A stretch of DNA of 64,000 nucleotides from Aurelia coerulea. Its lineage: Eukaryota; Cnidaria; Scyphozoa; Semaeostomeae; Ulmaridae. The stretch is taken from positions 11,366,501 to 11,430,500 of the forward strand of contig CM076952.1 of the NCBI GenBank assembly GCA_039566865.1. The letters run 5' to 3'. The position numbers and the translations under genes were made by a program. Numbering within the stretch: position 1 is the stretch's first letter; each line of letters opens with the position of its first letter. Below, one piece after another: positions 53,317 through 64,000 of this stretch. A model generated the notes under the pieces. The model did not search any database, was not told the origin of the DNA, and saw only the letters and a list, made by a program, of their open reading frames with translations.

Positions 53317-55342
53317 AAACAGGCAAGTTTTTTCGCTCATTTTTTCGAGGAAGGCCACCAGGGTGACTTCTCCGTCGTTATTCGTATCACTGACGGAGCA
53401 CAGGATATTTATTCACTTCGTTGGAAAGAGCTTTTTTTGGCAATACAAATTGGGGTTGTTTGCACCAAATGGCCGAAATGAGAGGGCAGCTGATTTTGAG
53501 CTGGATATGTTTGCTTGTGGTGCTGCCTAGTTCTCATGCCATTGCATTGAAATCCTTGGGCAACATAATGGTAGGGATGTCGGCTTTTTGACTTCGTGTA
53601 CAATTGCACGTAGTGGTGGGGTGGAATTCCCTATCGAGCTATCCTGGATTTCAGCAATCAATTTAAGCAAATCCTTGGAGGGTCAATGAACACAGTGAAG
53701 AAATGCAAAACGAGGCTGGCCGCAAACTTCCGGCCGGATTGGAGCCGGTGGATGCCAGGCTCTGGTTTTAGCACCCGATCAAAGATTCATCAAAGAGGCT
53801 TCGGAAAATGTCTCAGTTGCTGTGACCAAAATGGTGGATTTTTTTGTAAAAATAGAGATTTCTTCAAATCAATATTGTCCAAAACTGGTCCTTTCCACTC
53901 AATCAAACTTCATGGAAACAAAACTTGAAGATACAACGAAAACGGCGGACAAGGTAGGATATCTGAGAAAATTTGCAAAATACTTGCAGAAACCTGTTAC
54001 TTTGCTCAAGTCATTGTACCTTGACTTACCGGCAAGAAGGCCCCTCCCTAATCAAATGAACACTGACGTGGCAGTTCTTGTAATTTGCGGCTAAGAAATG
54101 TCCAAGACCCAGCATAAACACCCTGCTTTTGGGTTTTCGTCATTGATTCAAGACTTTAAGCCCAGTGAGAAAGTTTTTCAGAAAATTAGCAAACACGTTT
54201 AGGCCAAAAATTGTGGCCCCTTAACTACCATTCATAAAAATATTTCTAGAAACGAATCCCCACCTATCCACTCAATGAAACTTCGTAAAATGGTAGTAAA
54301 CGTGTTTCTTTACACGTCAGTGTTTTGTGATTCTCTGGGAAAATTTGCAAACTTCTTTATTTTCGCTTTGAAAACTTGGTATCTGATGGTCATGTTTACT
54401 ATACACATTTTACTGTTTATATGGCCTAGGCTTGCAAAAGAAGGCCCGTGTGCTTTGAATAGACCACCTGGTATTGATTTTTATACAGATGAAATTGAGT
54501 GAAAATGTCAACTGAATGTCTGATATGAAACAAACATTATAATTCAAAGAACCACAGCTTTTAAAGGATTTATTGTTAAGCCAAATACACACTTGGGCTA
54601 ATGGGGATAAGATTAATTTGACCTTCAATTTTCTGTATTTTCATTTGGTTTTGTGTCAGAAATTTATGTGAAACCAACCAAAGTGACACTTATCAATTAA
54701 ATGATGATTTTATTTCTCAGGAAGAATTTTCTGAGAATTTGAATTTATTTCTGACAACCTCCATTCCTCTGTGAGACATTTGTAGCCAGCTGTACAATCA
54801 AATCTTTATCACTTTTTTTGCAGATTTATCACCATCTGGTTCATGTGAGAATATTGGGATTGTCTGCCTCTTTCAATGGACCACAGAGGCTTTGCGAACC
54901 CAGTAGATTTTGCAAGTATACAGCCTCATCTTTGAACTATTTGGACATTGTTGTGATGTGATTGAGGTTTCGAAGAGACATCTTCCAAAGAAGAAGTATA
55001 AAGGAAAATGAATAGTGTAACTACAGCAGATGTGCTAAATTTATGATAGACAAGCACATGCCATGCCCATTAGCTAGAAATGCTCTTTCTCTTTTGTTAC
55101 ATTCAAGCTTATGTGGTCTTAAATCAACGAATCCAGTTGCTGTTCATAAAGGGTTGTTTTTCCTGAAGTTTATACACATTAAAACATGTTTGTCAGAATA
55201 AAACTTCCGTCTGTTCTTCACAAAAGATCAACAGTTCAAAATGATTAAAAAATTACTTCACAGATTCCTTTTGGTCAAATGGCTAATTGATGCAGGAGTT
55301 AATTGATGGAAGAAACTTGAGCTTTCCAAAGAAAACAAGCTA
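53317..55342. other. 2-kb stretch with no gene recognised
   Basis: Open frames up to 90 codons (53822-54094) with no motif. No repeats matched inside the window. Confidence 0.4.
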
Positions 55343-55916
55343 CCTGGTGTCCCAAATTGATGTATTATTGTTTGATTGCTTACATGTCCATAACCAATGA
55401 ACCGATTTTCAAAAACTTTGTTTTATTTGGTTGCCTAGAAGCTAAATTGTGTTTTAAGTTGTTGGTTGTGGTATTGCCACGGTGTTTTCATGTTGAAAAG
55501 AAGATTGATAAACCTGCTCAAATTCAAGCCTTAAATGGAATGAGAAAGAAACGGCATTTTTTCAGTCAACATTTTAGATGTAATACAAAAGGCTGAACTC
55601 CTAGTCGTATTCTCTGAACTCGGTATTAACTGAATTCGTCTTCTCTGAACGACATATATTCTCTGTACGACATTTAAGTTCAGCCGTTTGCATCAAATCT
55701 AAAATATTGACTGGGAAAGAAGGCCGTTTCTTTTTCATGCAATATGAAGCTTGAATTTGTGCAGGTTTATCGATCTTCTTTTCAACACGAAGACATCGGC
55801 CTAAGCTATAACCAACATCCTCAAATGAAAATTTTTTGAAAAGTTTTTAAAAATTGGTTTATCGGTTATAGACATGCAAGCAATCAAACGATAATACATC
55901 ATTTTGGGACACCCGG
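55343..55916. mobile_element. TA-flanked foldback MITE (G1)
   Basis: Starts cctggtgtcccaaattgatg and ends catcattttgggacacccgg, flanked by TA (55341-55342, 55917-55918). Arms of about 240 bp share gtttgattgcttacatgtcc and caaattcaagcctta; the centre near 55640 contains repeated tctctgaac motifs. Confidence 0.83.
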
Positions 55917-55936
55917 TATATGTATATTTATGTATA

Positions 55937-56255
55937 CCGGGTGTCCCAAAATGATGTATTATCGTTTGATTGCTTATATGTCCATAACCGATGAACCGAT
56001 TTTCAAAAACTTTATTTTATCCGATTCCCGAAAGGCTAAATTGCATTTGAGGATGTTTCTTTTTTTAATTTTCATTTAGATTTCTTCATGTCGAAAAGAA
56101 AATCGACATGAAAACGCCGTGGTAAACGACAACCAACATCTTAAAATACAATTCAACCTTTAGACAATCAAATAAAACAAAGTTTTTGAAGGTCGGTTCA
56201 TTGGTTATGGACATGTAAGCAATCAAACAATACTACATCATTTTGGGACACCCGG
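55937..56255. mobile_element. TA-flanked MITE (G2)
   Basis: ccgggtgtcccaaaatgatg to catcattttgggacacccgg, TA on both sides, 18 bases after G1's right TA. Shorter relative of G1 with a different centre. Confidence 0.83.
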
Positions 56256-56398
56256 TATTTTATGACTGCTTTTTACTTTGTTTTCCTTGATTTTCCAACA
56301 AAGGCTGGAAATTTTAGATACAGCATGAATTTTGTGAAAAGTAATACTCATGACGGATAGAGCATTACCCCAGGGGGTACTTCATTGTAGTGTGGACC

Positions 56399-56808
56399 TG
56401 CTCAAATTCAAGCCTTATGTGGCATGAAAAAGAAACGGCCTTCTTTCCCAGTCAATATTTGAGATATGATGCAAAAGGCTGAACTTATATGTCGTTCAGA
56501 GAATATATGTCGTTCAGAGAATACGAGTTCAGTTAATACTGAGTTCAGAGAATACGAATAGGACTTCAGCCTTTTGTGTCACATCTAAAATGTTGACTGA
56601 AAAAATAAGGCCGTTTCTTCTCATGCCATCTAAGGCTTGAATTTGAGCAAGTTTATCGATCTTCTTTTCGACATGAAAACGCCGTGGTAAAACGACAACC
56701 AACATCTTTGAGTACAATTTAGCCTTTAGACAATCAAATAAATCGGTTGAAAATCGGTTCATTGGTTATAAGCAATCAAACAATGATATATCATTTTGGG
56801 ACACCCGG
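56399..56808. mobile_element. G-family fragment (G3), left-truncated
   Basis: G1-like interior (caaattcaagccttatgtgg, gttcagagaatacga repeats) and a right end tcattttgggacacccgg followed by TA. The left terminus is missing. The 135 bases after it repeat those after G2 (56266-56398 and 56819-56950), so a local duplication created part of this arrangement. Confidence 0.75.
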
Positions 56809-56950
56809 TATTTTCTGACTGCTTTTTACTTTGTTTACCTTGATTTTCCAACAAAGGCTGGAAATTTTAGATACAGCATCAATTTTGTGAAAAGTGATAC
56901 TCATGACGGATAGAGCATTACCCCACAGGGGTACTTCATTGTGGTGTGGA

Positions 56951-57433
56951 CATGGTACGACCTGCATCTGGACTTTGAGAAAGGGACCCGTTTGTATGAC
57001 AGAATATTCAAGAGTTTCAAACCAATTTGCATGAATATACCAGGAATTTTCTGACCCATGTATGAATTTCCCCAGCAAAATAGAAAGGAAAATTTCAGTT
57101 GTTTGGTACAGATTATTATATGGGACCAACTGATGAGAATATTCTCAAAAAATCTACCCATCTACTAGAATTATGGTTAGAAAACAGACCTCTATGTAGG
57201 GAATTTCAGATAAAAAACCCACCCATATGAGCAGCACGTCCGGTATCATTTAACAATGAAGTACCCCCTCCCCCCACAGGGAGCAGTACAGATGCACATG
57301 AAAGACAGTTCTTAGACAATTCAAATGATGCCTTTAATTTTACTATTTACCAAGTACATCATGCATTCAATCTTCAAAACTCCAAAAATTCAGCTGAATT
57401 CTACACTCAGAATCATCAGTGAAATTCAGCAAC
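56951..57433. other. No gene recognised
   Basis: gggggtacttcattgt near 56388 and 56930 reappears inverted near 57255-57275 (acaatgaagtaccccct), hinting at a further small TIR element at about 56920-57280. Not certain. Confidence 0.4.
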
Positions 57434-57498
57434 ATTCTTTAAGATGTACACGAAGATTTTGATTATAAATATAACATATAGCCTTGAATATAATAATA

Positions 57499-57525
57499 GA
57501 CGTTTCGTGCATAACCCTTCATCAG
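57499..57525 (-). ncRNA. Hammerhead ribozyme-like motif, best copy
   Basis: Minus strand: CTGATGA, AGGGTTATGCAC, GAAAC, GTC. Both core strands match the hammerhead consensus; stem II is short (the other copy has GGG/CCC). It sits in the PLE terminal region, where hammerheads are known. Helix I and III partners were not modelled. Confidence 0.6.
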
Positions 57526-57753
57526 TAATAACGAAGCAGAGTACGTTAAGGTCGTTAGAATAGAAAAAGAACGATTGATATAGCAGGTGATGAGTGGAAT
57601 GCAGAATAGAACGCGACGCAAGAATGCGACGCAAGCGAAGGAGTAAAAGATTCAAAGAGAGATGCCACGACAAAGTGAAATTAACACAGATGCTAGGGTA
57701 AAAATGAAAACCGTTTGTTGAGTCCATATGTGGCAGAAGAGTCCCTAGTTTAA

Positions 57754-59013
57754 CCCTATCCAGACTGGGCTTTTTGAGCTACTAGAAGACTGTGGAGGGG
57801 GGGACTCATTCAGCCCCCCTCTCTAAAATCGCAATTCCTTCACTTACGAAGACGAAACTCACCATACAGGTAGCCGTGCTTATGATCTACCATTTTTCAC
57901 AAAAACTATTCTAAAAATAGATATGACGTCATAATTATTCAAGACCAACTGGCACGTGTTCGCGAAAAAAAAAAATGAAAAAATCACCTTTTTTAAAATC
58001 TTCATAATCTTCTAAAGTTGATTCATGAAACCAAATTATGCTAATCAAATCATTGTTAGAAGGTGGAAATATACTTATAAAGTGAAAAATTTGATTTTAG
58101 CAAATCCAAGATGGCGGACAGAGAGATTAAAATCTCTTTTTTGTCAAAAATGACAAATGCAGCCATAATGGAGAATTTCTCCATACATTACAATGAAAAC
58201 TACTTCAATGACAAGTGATCGTTGCATACTTCATTTTTCCTTTTGAAACTTTGCAAAAAATGCTGACATCAGCATTTTTTCCCAGTAGGAAGCAAATGAG
58301 TTGGAAGGAAGGAGGAGGGGAGAAATAGGGGGTTGAGGATAGTAATTTGGTGTAATTTTGATAATATCTTGATAAACTAAACACTTTCAAGTCAAAAAAG
58401 TCTCACTGTAAAACAGTTTCGCAAGATATGCATGAAAACTGATCGTTAGTAGTACTATGTAAGGATACCCCCGTGGAATCTTATACCGTTTGCGACCAAT
58501 GGTGCACAAAATTCAAACAAAATTACACAGATTAGGTCGAAACATCCCTATTAGTCAGCTTTAATCTATTTATTGCCGCTGTAAAACATTTGGGGTCGAA
58601 ATATCCTTGCAGAAAGACTATTAACTAATTTTTGCCATTTTCTTAAAGATGACGTCATTGATGAGGTCACGTGACACAATTGGTCTATTTTTCCTGGAAA
58701 AAATTAAAGAGACCTTACAAAATATAAGTATAGAAAGTAAAAAGGATACTATCAAGGGATTATGAGGTGAGTTGGAATTACATCCATAAGCAGCTTACCT
58801 AAAAGTTTGCCCCGACCACTCTGAAAAAAGCAGCCACCCCCCACCCCCCTTAATTTTTTTGCAATATTTCACACAATATCACACTTCAAAAGGATAGAAA
58901 CTAAAAGTCAAAAAACCATTTCGTGGTTTGTTGAACCAATTTGGAGCAGTGCTCTGTTAAGTATGTGGGAGGGGGGGGCTGAATGAGCCCCCCCCCCCCC
59001 AGTCTGGATAGTG
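57754..59013. mobile_element. TTAA-flanked DNA element (M) in the inverted PLE end
   Basis: 1260 bp between TTAA at 57750-57753 and 59014-59017. Termini are ccctatccagactggg and cagtctggatagtg; inside each are gactcattcagcccccct and its near inverse gaatgagcccccc, with long C or G runs. TTAA and a CCC start fit piggyBac-like non-autonomous elements. The only open frames are short. The PLE sequence catttttaattaggg is intact at 60833-60847, showing the empty site. Confidence 0.85.
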
Positions 59014-59057
59014 TTAAAAATGATCCTTTTCTCTAAGGTTTTTCTCTTTGTGGCATC

Positions 59058-60843
59058 TGATCAGGGGAGTTTGAACCAGCGGACAGAGAAGGTTGTGTTG
59101 TTGTATGGAGAAAAGACCTGTACCAAGAGGATCACTCACAGCTCATTGGTAATAACGATTTCTATCAACAACAGGGGAAGGATCCAACAAACCCTTTCAA
59201 CAAAACCATCATCCAAGCTATAGACAATGAAATTGAGCAAAACAATATTCCGAGCAATGCTTCCAAACTTACTATAAATCATCCAAGAACTTCTCTTTTT
59301 TACATGCTACCCAAGATCCACAAAGCTAACAATCCTGGGTGACCCATCGTCTCAGCTGTTTCATGTCCATCATCTCACATCGCTTCATTCCTTGATTCCA
59401 TACTCACACCCATAGTGAAACAGCTTCCTAAATATGTTCAAGATACATCTGACGCTCTCAGAATCTTCAACAACTTCAATTTCACTGGTGAACAGCGTTA
59501 CCTATTCACTATGGACGTCAAATCACTTTGCACTGTGATTCCTAACGCCGATGGCCTTGCTGCTCTCAAAAATTTTCTGGATCTACGTCCCACACAGAAT
59601 CCTCCCACCTCCACACTTTTACGACTTGCTGAACTTGTACTTACCACCAATGGTTTTGCATTTGTCGATAAATACTATGTTCAAGTTGGTGGAGTAGCTA
59701 TGGGCAGCAAACTTGGGCCAAGCTTGCTGGCCTCTTTGTTGGCTACCAAGAACATCTCATCAGCAAACAGTGTTAAGGTCCATTTCCACATCCCATCAAA
59801 TGATACATCGATGACATTGTTGGTGCTACGTCTCTCCCATTACATCAACTGCAAGATTTCATGGATTTTGTTTGCAATTTTCACCCTGCTCTTAAATTCA
59901 CATTTGAAATTAGAGAGACTCAACTACCATTCCTGGACATTCTGCTATCCATCACTGGTGATTCCATATCTACATCCATATATTACAAGGTCACGGATGC
60001 TCACAGTTTCCTCAACTACTCATCATCACATCCCATCAAAACTAACACATCTATTCATTTCTCTCAGTTCCTCGGTCTTCGGAAACTTTGCTCAAATGAT
60101 CCTGACTTTAAACGAAAAACCCAAGAAATGAGCACTTTATTTCCCAACAATGGTTATCCTTTGAAAGTCGTTAATGAAGCTTTGGAAAAGGTCACAAAAA
60201 TTACTCACCAGGAAGCTATGAAGCCTCGGAGAAAAGACCAAAACTTGGAAAGAATACCATTGACACTTACTTACCACCCACTTGCAATACCAGTAAAGAG
60301 GATCATTCACAAGAACTTTGGTATCTTGTCTGCAGATGACGTAACAAAGCGCATCTTCCCGTCGCCACCATTGATGACTTTTAGAAGAGATCAGAATTTA
60401 AGGGACATGCTTGTCAGATCGAAACGCCATGATGCAAGTCAACATCCTGGTACTACCGCTTGTGGTCGTTCTAATTGCAGAACTTGCAAACACATCAACC
60501 AAGATTTTGAAGTTTCAACCACCACTGGTAAATTTACAGTTCGCCAAACGTTTACATGCTCCTCATCTTGTCTGATTTATTGCATACGCTGCATTAAATG
60601 TGAGATGCTCTACATAGGAGAGACGTGCCGCTATTGAATAATCGCTTTGGAGAACATTTACGTAACGTTGAACACAAACATCACGAAAAAGAACATAAAA
60701 TCGAACATTCGGACACTAACGTGTCCAGGCATTTCAGTTCAGATGGACATTCTACCGGCGATATGGCAGTTTTGGGACTTTTGTTTGCCGATAAAGATGC
60801 CACAAAGAGAAAAACCTTAGAGAAAAGGATCATTTTTAATTAG
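59058..60843 (+). pseudogene. PLE main copy: RT + GIY-YIG
   Basis: From the truncation: EFEPADREGCVVVW near 59070, FYMLPKIHKANNPG then a stop at 59340-59342. Frame 59415-60131 has FTMDVKSLCTVIPNADG, VGGVAMGSKLGPSL. A shift near 59795 passes YIDDIVGA (59806-59830, catalytic Asp pair) into the other frame, which is open 59861-60637: LPFLDILLSITGD, GRSNCRTCKHIN (zinc-type cluster), SSCLIYCIRCIKCEMLYIGE (GIY-YIG start). A small deletion at 60628 shifts to 60625-60843: NNRFGEHLRNVEHK, VSRHFSSDGHSTGDM, TLEKRIIFN. Only four lesions are seen, so it is the least decayed PLE in the window. Confidence 0.92.
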
Positions 60844-61044
60844 GGACTCTTTTGCCACATGGACTCAACAAACGGTTTTCATTTTATCCTAGCATCTATG
60901 TTAATTTCATTTTGTCGTAGCATCTCTCTTCGAATCTTTTACTCCTTCGCTTGCGTTGCATTCTTGCGTCGCGTTCTATTCTGCATTCCACTTATCACTT
61001 GTTCTATCAATCGTTCTTTTTCTATTCTAACGACCTTAACGTAC

Positions 61045-62010
61045 AACCTCGTTCCCAGGGTGTTCTGACGTCATAAGCTGGTCACAAAGCCGAATGAACA
61101 CCCTGGTACACTTGGATGAATCTTGCCAAAATAAGGCAAGATTCACCCCATTATGGATTTGCAGTTTGCTAGGCAACGATAATCGACGAAAAATGGTCGT
61201 TGCTCTAGCGCTAATTCTGAAGAATATAGATTGAGAAACTAAAAACAAACACTTTGAGGCCCTTATTTCAACCCTTTTTAAGGTATTCAATCATTAATCC
61301 GGGGTTAGCAAGAGCATTTGGTAGGAAAACGAGCACCATCCATTTGGGTAGAAAAAGGGCCTAAGATGAAATTTTGGTGAATTTCCCCCACAGCTTTGAA
61401 AATAGAATGGCTCGTTAATCTGCGAATTTTAGAGATAAATTGGAGATTAAAAGTGTTTTAGTGAAAGAATACGGTTTTCCGTCGATTTTTGACATGCCGC
61501 GGCCGTTTACTCCTCGCAAAATGGAGTTAGGGCGTAAAATGGGGTAGGCCAAAAATGTTCTCTATTTTTGGGGGGCGCGCGCTCCGCTCCTGGGTGCAAT
61601 ATTGAACCCCAAATTGCGTTTTTCAACTCGCAGACGAGTGGTCTCTTGAAAACTTTTTCCGTTTTGAAATCGGGCTTGTAACCATGGAGCATCGACTCCA
61701 AACGTAACCTCGGGTCGGAAAACCGCAACATTTTTTTCAACCCCTGTTATGACGTCATTATGACCCCAAAATTTCCTGAAACCCAAAAATTCGGATGCAC
61801 CGTGGTCAATTACCCTTCTTAAACTCCTCACTTGCCCCATACACCCCATTGATTTTGTGAAATTAGCCATTCAATAGAGGCCATTTTTGAATGGGAGCCA
61901 TTTATGATCTGACTTTGCTGTCGTTTTCGAATAGCCAATCAAATTGTCGAACGGCCTCTTGTATCCCAGAGTAGAGGTAGAGCAACGAACTCACTCTGGG
62001 GACGAGATTG
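61045..62010. mobile_element. DNA element (L) with 10-bp target duplication
   Basis: 966 bp between cttaacgtac at 61035-61044 and 62011-62020. Ends aacctcgttcccagggtg and cactctggggacgagattg form an imperfect inverted repeat. No transposase. The uninterrupted PLE site is present in the inverted half near 57541-57550. A 9-10 bp duplication suggests a Mutator-like mobiliser. Confidence 0.82.
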
Positions 62011-62027
62011 CTTAACGTACTCTGCTT

Positions 62028-62054
62028 TTGATGAAGGGTTATGCCCGAAACGTC
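62028..62054 (+). ncRNA. Hammerhead-like motif, main PLE copy
   Basis: TTGATGA, AGGGTTATGCCC (GGG/CCC stem II), GAAAC, GTC. C3 of the first core strand is T, which should abolish cleavage, and nine bases just upstream are deleted relative to the inverted copy. Confidence 0.5.
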
Positions 62055-62135
62055 TATTATTATATGCAAGGCTATATGTTATATTTATAATCAAAATCTT
62101 CGCGCACATAAACAACTGATATATTCTTTAAGATG

Positions 62136-64000
62136 AGTTTATGCTTGCATAACAGTATTTCTCTCCATGCTACCCAGCATAAGTCTCTCATCATTTAATG
62201 TTTCAGTTTCATATTTATATGATAGATTATCCATTACTGGGGCAAACATAAGTCGCTCTTGGTAAGTACGAATGTGCTTCAGGACAAAAGAATGGGATAG
62301 CAGAGTATTTTGTCTGCAGAAATAATTACCTACTTTCATCAAGATTGTGCCCCATTTCAGCTGATAATTTGTCCGTGGTAGCCCTTTCACAAATCCTTTC
62401 TGGTACTTGTCAGATCAATCAAATATTTTCTTACTTATTTCACTTTTCTTTCTAATATTTAATGAAGATTTGCTGGCAAGATTAAGAACAATAAGAATTT
62501 ATATTGTTGTTTGTTTTTAAATGTCTTGCTCACAGGAGCAAGGACAAAATGTTTTGGCTTTTGCGTGTTTGTTTACATTTTTTGCATGTTTGTTTATATT
62601 TTTGCGTGTTTGTTTACATTTTTTAGAGGAACCAATCACAAGGCTCTATTTTGCACGTGACTTTGTTTTGGGTTTTGTGATAATGGCGTCGTGTAAACGC
62701 AGAAGCTGGCCGGCTTTTAGAGCAAACCCTCTCCCTATTTAGGGCCGGAAGCACATTAATTTTCTAGAATTTTCAAAAACTTTAAATTATGATAAATGAA
62801 AGAATAGGAGTTTTCCTAACTTTTTGCCAAGGACAAAAGTGATAACATTTGAAAACTTGAAAATATCTCATTTCTCTTTTATCGATTTTCGGAACCCTCC
62901 ATTCTGCTCTTCCTAACATAATAAGGCCTTCTTGACAGTAGATGCCGTGTTTGCTTGATTAAAAAGATTTATTTCTACTGCGCAGTTTTCAGCATAAGGG
63001 ACACTAGTACTTTGAAAATGCTTTTCAATCAATTTTTTCTTGATTCAGCAGCACTGCACAATTGTACTGAGAGGCTGAAAGTTATCTGAACTGTTAGCTT
63101 CTAGATCATGTCATAGACCGTTGCTGAAATGATTGAGATTCGTTATGATTCTTCATCGTTTTGAGTTTTATATTTACAGTTTACTTGATCATGAATAATC
63201 CGATGCGATAAAATAAAAAATAAAACAACTTCAAGACCTATCCTCGACTTTGAAGTATCTCTAAAATCAAATGTATTCAGGAATTACTGACTTTGGCGTT
63301 GAGAATTCAGCCTGACCTGGTTGAGCTCATCAGACTAGCCTGGTTAGAAAATCCCAAATCTAAAGTAATTTTGAAGACGTAAATAAATAAGAACTTACCC
63401 AACTTTCATTCATTGAGACCCAGAAATACTGAATAACTAAGATTCCACCTGTTCAATCCTGAACAAAACGAATTCGCAACGATAAAATGAAACTCTTTGC
63501 GCAACACATGACCAACACAGCCTGGACTGCGTTCTCGAAATAAATGTTGATGAAGATGAAATGTACATCCATTCCAAAATCTAAGAAGAAATGGCGCAAT
63601 AATAGTCTTGTCTCCAGTCTCCAAAAATCGAAACTGTTTCCATAACGAACTTCATTCTTGTTTCTTTAGGCAATCATTTTCAGTTTCTAGCTCGGAAATT
63701 GATGAGAAATTGTATCTTAATCCTCGAATCAGACGAAGTTAGCATTTAAATAAGAAAACAAACCACCCATAATATACTGTAAGCTCAGTTTTTTGAAAAT
63801 TAAGAAGCTTTCATAATCCCCACCTTAATTTTCCTAGGTCACTCAAGAGATTTTGGCACTGGACATGTACACGTATTTTTCATAAAGAACCGCTTATAAG
63901 AAACTTTAGGCTCAATTTTCGAAAGTTAAGAAGCTTAAAAAGCCGAGAAACTTTTGTAATTTACAATTTTCATTTTCCAAGTGCAGTTCAAAATGTTTTG
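62136..64000. other. No gene recognised
   Basis: Three tandem copies of a 20-bp unit (gcgtgtttgtttacattttt) lie at 62562-62620 and make a hydrophobic open frame (62521-62742) that I do not credit as a gene. A weak repeat with cagttttttgaaaattaagaa and caattttcgaaagttaagaa lies at 63787 and 63912. Confidence 0.4.

Larger units (their letters stand above)
57447..62122 (+). mobile_element. Composite Penelope-like element (inverted 3' end + main copy)
   Basis: Flanked by attctttaagatg at 57434-57446 and 62123-62135 (13 of 13). The left part (57447-57749 and 59018-59057, minus strand) is the PLE 3' end inverted. The main copy (59058-62122, plus) starts inside the N-terminal region. Two DNA elements lie inside: 57754-59013 (TTAA) and 61045-62010 (10-bp duplication). 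Each insertion site can be checked against the other PLE half. Confidence 0.88.

Noticed and set aside
62521..62742. Hydrophobic 73-codon frame as membrane protein
   Set aside because: Most of it comes from three copies of a 20-bp tandem unit.

Overview
This window reads as non-coding, repeat-saturated DNA of an animal, most likely a marine invertebrate. A cnidarian such as a coral or sea anemone is my best guess. That rests on the mix of element families (several CR1/L2/Jockey-like non-LTR lineages, some with an esterase ORF1, a PHD finger or an N-terminal 2A peptide; Penelope-like elements with a GIY-YIG nuclease and hammerhead-like motifs; a Ty3/Gypsy remnant; many MITEs), not on a marker gene. 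I found no convincing host gene, tRNA, rRNA or CRISPR array. Almost every long open frame belongs to a retroelement, and nearly all carry frameshifts, stops or truncations.

Layout. 1-1621: a large palindrome running off the left edge. 1622-6730: two nested copies (A, B) of one non-LTR family; B sits inside A with a 6-bp target-site duplication (TSD). 6733-8508: two copies of a 245-bp TIR element around an unrecognised 1.3-kb core. 8594-16950: a Ty3/Gypsy integrase remnant split by an 8-kb composite Penelope-like element (PLE), which consists of an inverted partial copy followed by a plus-strand copy. That PLE was itself hit by three non-LTR copies. 17229-20490: a hairpin MITE and two minisatellites. 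20990-24120: a 191-bp satellite array that captured and co-amplified a retrotransposon tail. 24121-30470: sparse, with dispersed repeats only. 30470-39790: a three-level nest, with minus-strand non-LTR F2 holding full-length element D (2A peptide, endonuclease, RT), and D holding CR1-like element E (esterase ORF1, endonuclease, RT). 39850-45180: element F1, split by a D-family copy and by a TA-flanked MITE. 45212-53316: a third lineage (H), ORF1 debris, a second PLE lineage, and CR1-like E2 split by a 5'-truncated PLE. 55343-56808: TA-flanked foldback MITEs. 57447-62122: another composite PLE (inverted 3' end plus main copy) with two DNA-transposon insertions. 62136-64000: nothing recognised.

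The strongest results are nested insertions whose boundaries can be read to the base, because the interrupted reading frame or repeat resumes after one TSD copy is removed. They give insertion signatures for several families: 13 bp for three independent PLE insertions, 5-11 bp for the non-LTR elements, TTAA for two MITE families, TA for the GGGTGTCCC MITEs and 10 bp for one other element. Satellite plus deep nesting suggests heterochromatin, possibly pericentromeric, but that is inference.
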